Position numbers and translations under genes: made by a program
Shown: piece after piece, positions 60,740 to 64,000 of the stretch
Layout of the letters: every line of letters begins with the position of its first letter
Numbering within the stretch: position 1 is the first letter of the stretch
The notes under the pieces: model-generated
Told to the model about the DNA's origin: nothing
Database searches by the model: none
Seen by the model: the letters and a program-made list of their open reading frames with translations, nothing else
Assembly: GCF_052065415.1 (NCBI RefSeq)
Contig: NZ_JBQHUB010000009.1
Span: forward strand, 16,523-80,522
DNA length: 64,000 bases
Direction of reading: 5' to 3'
Origin: Pseudoflavonifractor_A sp022772585
Lineage (GTDB): Bacteria; Bacillota; Clostridia; Oscillospirales; Oscillospiraceae

Positions 60740-60952
60740 ATGGGACATATTGTTTTAAGGCTGGACCGCGTAATGGCGGACCGGAAAATGAGCCTGAATG
60801 AGTTGTCGGAGAAAGTCGGCGTTGCAAATGTGAACCTTTCCAAGATGAAGAACGGGCATATCAGCGCCATCCGGTTTTCTACATTGGCTGCGATATGTGA
60901 CGTGCTGCAATGTCAGCCGGGTGACATATTGGAATACAGCCCTGAAGAATAA
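60740..60952 (+). CDS. Small XRE/YozG-like helix-turn-helix regulator
   Basis: A 70-residue DNA-binding protein that is all HTH: L-D-R-V-M-A-D-R-K-M-S-L-N-E-L-S, V-A-N-V-N-L-S-K-M-K-N-G, and the end C-D-V-L-Q-C-Q-P-G-D-I-L-E-Y, the YozG signature. It begins 11 bp after the DUF2975 gene. It probably binds the twin boxes at 59862-59936. Confidence 0.88.
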   Translation: MGHIVLRLDRVMADRKMSLNELSEKVGVANVNLSKMKNGHISAIRFSTLAAICDVLQCQPGDILEYSPEE

Positions 60953-61074
60953 AATGAACGTGGATGAAGCATATGCCGATAAAAAGGGCAAACGATGACC
61001 ATGGCGCCGGAGCAAATCCTCAAGGATCTCTTTGTAAGAACTGAAACATAACAAGCGGAAAAACGATAAAACGG

Positions 61075-61110
61075 AAATTCCCTGTAAGGTGCCCGCCTTA
61101 CAGGGAATTT
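61075..61110 (+). terminator. Terminator of the DUF2975/HTH operon
   Basis: AAATTCCCTGTAAG pairs with CTTACAGGGAATTT over eight bases. The T-run is weak after it (ATTCTGATC). Confidence 0.65.
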
Positions 61111-61165
61111 ATTCTGATCATCTATAATCTTACATTAAACTTGGAATAGCCCAAAAATATTCCAC

Positions 61166-61203
61166 TTGACTTCTGAAACGAAAACGGATATGGTGCCGTC
61201 TAA
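61166..61203 (+). promoter_or_regulatory. Overlapping sigma-A and ECF-type promoters of the sigma operon
   Basis: TTGACT (61166-61171) and TATGGT (61189-61194) are 17 bases apart. Shifted by 8 bases, TGAAAC (61174-61179) and CGTCTAA (61197-61203), also 17 apart, match the ECF pattern (TGAAAC with CGT-type -10). The second suggests autoregulation by the sigma factor encoded next. Confidence 0.5.
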
Positions 61204-61239
61204 TAGGATGAAGCCGCTTCAAGTACCGGGGGAAACACT

Positions 61240-61842
61240 ATGGAACAAATCGAAACAAAGAAAGCTCAACTTTCAGCCGCCATGGGAGACCAGCAGATCA
61301 TTCAGTTGTTCTTTCAGCGGTGTGAGGAAGCCATTACCCAGACCCAGAAGAAATATGGTGCGCTGTGCCGCAGTGTGGCCCAGCGGCTCCTGACTGACCC
61401 CAGGGACACGGAAGAGTGTGTCAGTGACACCTACCTTCGTGTCTGGAATGCCATCCCGCCGGAACGCCCCCGCTCTTTGCGGGCCTATCTGGCCCGCATC
61501 ACCCGGAATCTGGCATTGGACCGCTATAAGTACAATACTGCCGCCCAGCGCAGCACCGCCCTCACCGACGCTTTTGAGGAATTGGAACCCTGGATCGTTG
61601 CCGGACAGGGTGATCCGGACACAGAACTGGATGCATCAGAGCTGCGCCGGGTGCTGAACGGCTTCCTGCGCCGTCAGAGCGCTGAGGCCCGCGTGTTCTT
61701 TTTGCGCCGCTACTGGTATGGAGAGAGCATCCGGGAGATCGCGGAAGAATGCTGTGTCAGCGAAGCAAAGGTTAAGACCTCCTTGTTCCGCACACGGGAA
61801 CGGCTGCGCACGGAACTGGAACAGGAAAGGATCAGACTATGA
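61240..61842 (+). CDS. ECF-type RNA polymerase sigma factor
   Basis: A 200-residue sigma-70 family factor with region 2 near residues 45-110 (R-L-L-T-D-P-R-D-T-E-E-C-V-S-D-T-Y-L and R-P-R-S-L-R-A-Y-L) and region 4 near 150-190 (S-I-R-E-I-A-E-E-C-C-V-S-E-A-K-V-K). Members of this class in Clostridia occur directly before a membrane anti-sigma gene, as here; the next gene overlaps by 4 bp. It would direct polymerase to stress or envelope genes. Confidence 0.92.
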   Translation: MEQIETKKAQLSAAMGDQQIIQLFFQRCEEAITQTQKKYGALCRSVAQRLLTDPRDTEECVSDTYLRVWNAIPPERPRSLRAYLARITRNLALDRYKYNTAAQRSTALTDAFEELEPWIVAGQGDPDTELDASELRRVLNGFLRRQSAEARVFFLRRYWYGESIREIAEECCVSEAKVKTSLFRTRERLRTELEQERIRL

Positions 61843-62969
61843 ATCAAACTCGTTTTCAAAAATGGATGAACGCCGTGGACGATGACCTGCTGGAGGAAGC
61901 GCAGCAGCCTATGAAAAAGAGACGGTCCTGGCTATACAGCGCCGGGGCGATTGCCGCCTGTCTTGCCGTGGCTGTAACTGCCGTCACCATGACCTACCGA
62001 GGCACTGACCAACCGGGCATGATCGCAAACCCCATGCACGAATCCAGCGCAGCTGAGTTTCAGCGGCTGGGGTACTCCATCCCCCTGCCGGAAAGTGCCT
62101 CCGGCACCTCTTACTACCTGATCGACACAGGGGAAAGCGACAAGCAAATGGCCGAAGTCAATTTTGAACAGGGCGGACAGTCGTACTACTGTCGTGCCTT
62201 AAAGGCAGAGCAGCCCCAGGACATCTCCGGTATTTATGCTGACTGGACGGAGAGCCTGGACTGGAGCGGCGAAGATGTTTCCGTCCAGCTGCGCAAGTCC
62301 GAGGATGCGGCCTGGGTGGGCTGGTATGCTCCGGAGGCCGAGACGCAGTGGTGTGTTGTCGGTGGCAGCGATGCCCAGATGCTGCTGGACACTGCCCAAA
62401 CCATTGTGGAGAAGCTGGGGTACGTCATGCCGCTGTATCCGATGGAAAGTGTGGAGGACGCCTTTGCCGACGGCGGATACTCTGCGGACTTCACGGCAGC
62501 GGACCTTGTCAAAACCGGGGATGGGTATTCCCTAACCGCGGAGATCTATGACTATGACCGCTATGAACTGGAAGATATTCAGGGTTTGAAAGAAGGCGAC
62601 CAGATCCAGGTCTGTCGGAAGCCGGTGACCGTTGAGAGCATCCGGCGGGATAACGGCACTGTCATCATCAACGGCGGCATCGAAAGCGGCGGCGTAGAGC
62701 TGATTGAGGATGACGGTCTGTACCGCACCTACGCAATGGATGACCATCCGATCTACTATGATCTGGGAACGATCACCCTGCCCCTATCTACCGACTGCAC
62801 CTTTGAAGATCACGCCGACCTGGAACAGGAGCCTGACGGCTTGGTTCATGAGTATGAGGACGTCCCTGCGGCTATTCAGGCCAGTGAAACGCCCTTCAAC
62901 TGCTATAACACGGTCATCACTGTCCGGCAGGAGCAGGTGGTGCAGATCATCCGCTATTGGATTCCCTGA
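61839..62969 (+). CDS. Membrane-anchored anti-sigma-like protein
   Basis: A 376-residue single-pass protein. Residues 1-28 are cytoplasmic (F-Q-K-W-M-N-A-V-D-D-D-L-L-E-E-A), a membrane helix spans about 30-50, and some 320 residues lie outside. The outer part starts like DUF4367 (P-L-P-E-S-A-S-G-T-S-Y-Y-L-I-D) and then has a beta-rich region. Translationally coupled to the sigma factor gene, it presumably holds that factor and releases it on a signal. The short cytoplasmic region is typical of these sigma-partner proteins, but binding is inferred. Confidence 0.8.
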   Translation: MNQTRFQKWMNAVDDDLLEEAQQPMKKRRSWLYSAGAIAACLAVAVTAVTMTYRGTDQPGMIANPMHESSAAEFQRLGYSIPLPESASGTSYYLIDTGESDKQMAEVNFEQGGQSYYCRALKAEQPQDISGIYADWTESLDWSGEDVSVQLRKSEDAAWVGWYAPEAETQWCVVGGSDAQMLLDTAQTIVEKLGYVMPLYPMESVEDAFADGGYSADFTAADLVKTGDGYSLTAEIYDYDRYELEDIQGLKEGDQIQVCRKPVTVESIRRDNGTVIINGGIESGGVELIEDDGLYRTYAMDDHPIYYDLGTITLPLSTDCTFEDHADLEQEPDGLVHEYEDVPAAIQASETPFNCYNTVITVRQEQVVQIIRYWIP

Positions 62970-63001
62970 TGGATCGACATATAGAATCGAGGTAACATGA
63001 T

Positions 63002-64000
63002 ATGATTCAGAAAGAAAAATACAACGCAAAAAAGATACTTGCCCTGATCCTGTCTCTCGCCTGCGTGACAGGGCTGCTGGCAGGGTGCGGCCGACAGAAC
63101 ACCAGTGAAGGAAAAGCTGACGGAAGCTCCTTGGAAGAACAAACATCCGACACCTGGTATGAAATTGATCAGGAAGCAGGCATTCTGACCGTCCGCCTTC
63201 CCGCCGAAAAGGAAGGATTCATTTGGAACTTTACCATCGACGACACCACCCTGTTGGAGCTGGTCACGGATGAGGACAATGACGGCACCTTTGTTGCCAG
63301 CTTCCGGGCGCTGGGAGACGGCGAGACAACTGTGTCTTTCTCCTATGCCAGGGATGATGCGCTGGAGGAAATCCGGGCGCTGAATGTTACCTGCAAGGGC
63401 GAAAAAGTGGTCGGTATCTCCAACGCTTCCGTTATGCCCATCAGCGGGCAGGATGATCAGGAGATCACAGACCTTCGAAACAGCAACAGCATCCCCATGA
63501 TTATGAAGGAACACAGCGCGGTGACCTGCGTCTCTGAGACCTGGGACGGAGAAAACAACTGGCAGAATAAGACTGTCCGGCAATTCGTCAGTTCCGATGG
63601 CCGCCTGTGGTACGACTATGAACAGTACGATGACGCTGACCAGGTAGTATACTGCGAGGCGGGATACATCAACGATGACGTTCCCGGTGCCCTGTATACC
63701 TGCGAAAAAGACGCTCTGAAGACGATGACGCTGTGTCCGGCATCTGAGTATGAAGCCATGGTGTCTGACCGCTGGCTGGCGCGTCAGGCGGGTGACTATG
63801 AGACCGTTACGGACAAGACCGACAGCACGGAGTATGGAACCGCCACCCTGACTGCCGCCAGACAGAATCGTCTGACAGGGATCAGCAGTGAGGTCATTTA
63901 CTTTATCGACGATGCGACCGGCCTCATCACCGGCATGGAGGTGACGGAGCATAGTGCAGAGGACGGCAGCGTAGTCTCCGTGACCCGCAGCAATATTCTC
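63002..64000 (+). CDS. Lipoprotein of unknown function (partial, runs off the window)
   Basis: The first 333 codons are inside the window with no stop. A signal peptide with lipobox L-L-A-G-C (cysteine near residue 28) shows that it is a lipoprotein. The mature part begins with a charged linker, has a Big-like or pseudo-repeat strand region (I-L-T-V-R-L-P-A-E-K-E-G, T-T-V-S-F-S-Y-A), and later a region with Y-D-Y-E-Q-Y-D. A GAGGTAAC site precedes the ATG, and it follows the anti-sigma gene after 32 bp. It is likely in the same operon and may act as sensor or effector outside the cell. Confidence 0.75.
   Translation, partial: MIQKEKYNAKKILALILSLACVTGLLAGCGRQNTSEGKADGSSLEEQTSDTWYEIDQEAGILTVRLPAEKEGFIWNFTIDDTTLLELVTDEDNDGTFVASFRALGDGETTVSFSYARDDALEEIRALNVTCKGEKVVGISNASVMPISGQDDQEITDLRNSNSIPMIMKEHSAVTCVSETWDGENNWQNKTVRQFVSSDGRLWYDYEQYDDADQVVYCEAGYINDDVPGALYTCEKDALKTMTLCPASEYEAMVSDRWLARQAGDYETVTDKTDSTEYGTATLTAARQNRLTGISSEVIYFIDDATGLITGMEVTEHSAEDGSVVSVTRSNIL

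Overview
The window reads as a chromosomal segment of a GC-rich, low-copy-rRNA-type gut Firmicute of the Oscillospiraceae (Flavonifractor / Lawsonibacter / Pseudoflavonifractor-like). The reasons are an extended-type SRP RNA beside dnaX and ybaB, a T-box leader on leuA, sigma-A promoters (TTGACA-17-TATAAT) with short Shine-Dalgarno spacing, SLH-domain secreted protein, BMP-type nucleoside uptake, DUF2975/YozG pair and clostridial-style ECF sigma/anti-sigma genes. The species assignment is inference; there is no rRNA here.

Layout. 1-3100 (minus): DUF3795 and DUF5655 small proteins, then an AraC-type regulator with its ABC-2 exporter (regulator, ATPase and permease overlap by 4 bp each). 3680-16530 (plus): a complete type I-C CRISPR-Cas locus, cas3-cas5c-cas8c(with an internal cas11c start)-cas7c-cas4-cas1-cas2, behind one strong promoter, followed by a leader and a 71-repeat array. 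16540-18720: decayed, accessory-looking DNA with a small hypothetical gene and a XRE-type regulator, ending at tRNA-Ser(CGA). 18900-51530: core chromosome: xpt, sirtuin, ackA, tmcAL, a PfoR-like PTS IIC protein, a GlnK/GlnL-like two-component pair, a degenerate rhomboid, a fused pyruvyltransferase/FrhB protein, T-box-leuA, PHP phosphatase, S41 protease with SLH domains, pepT, alpha/beta hydrolase, DUF378, copper chaperone, 8-oxoguanine deaminase, MATE pump, a nucleoside ABC uptake system with deoC, a DUF362 ferredoxin, DUF1275, ybaB and dnaX. 51690-52460: SRP RNA, a broken tRNA and an intact tRNA-Ala(CGC). 52705-59650 (minus): a genomic island with a five-gene operon of nuclease/helicase proteins and a truncated tyrosine recombinase. 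59860-64000 (plus): DUF2975/HTH pair, ECF sigma factor, its membrane anti-sigma-like partner and a lipoprotein cut by the window edge.

Working together. The cas genes form a full interference plus adaptation module, and 69 of the 71 repeats appear identical, so the system looks functional. The nucleoside lipoprotein, ATPase and two permeases feed deoC (deoxyribose catabolism), xpt and 8-oxoguanine deaminase (purine salvage and repair). AckA and TmcAL are linked through acetate. The best candidate for an undescribed system is the 52705-58205 operon: PD-(D/E)XK-like protein, DUF6884/GIY-YIG/winged-helix protein, SF2 helicase fused to HNH, and two proteins of unknown function, under one promoter and lodged between a scarred tRNA-Ala and a recombinase. 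It has the architecture of an anti-phage or anti-plasmid system but I do not recognise it as a named one.
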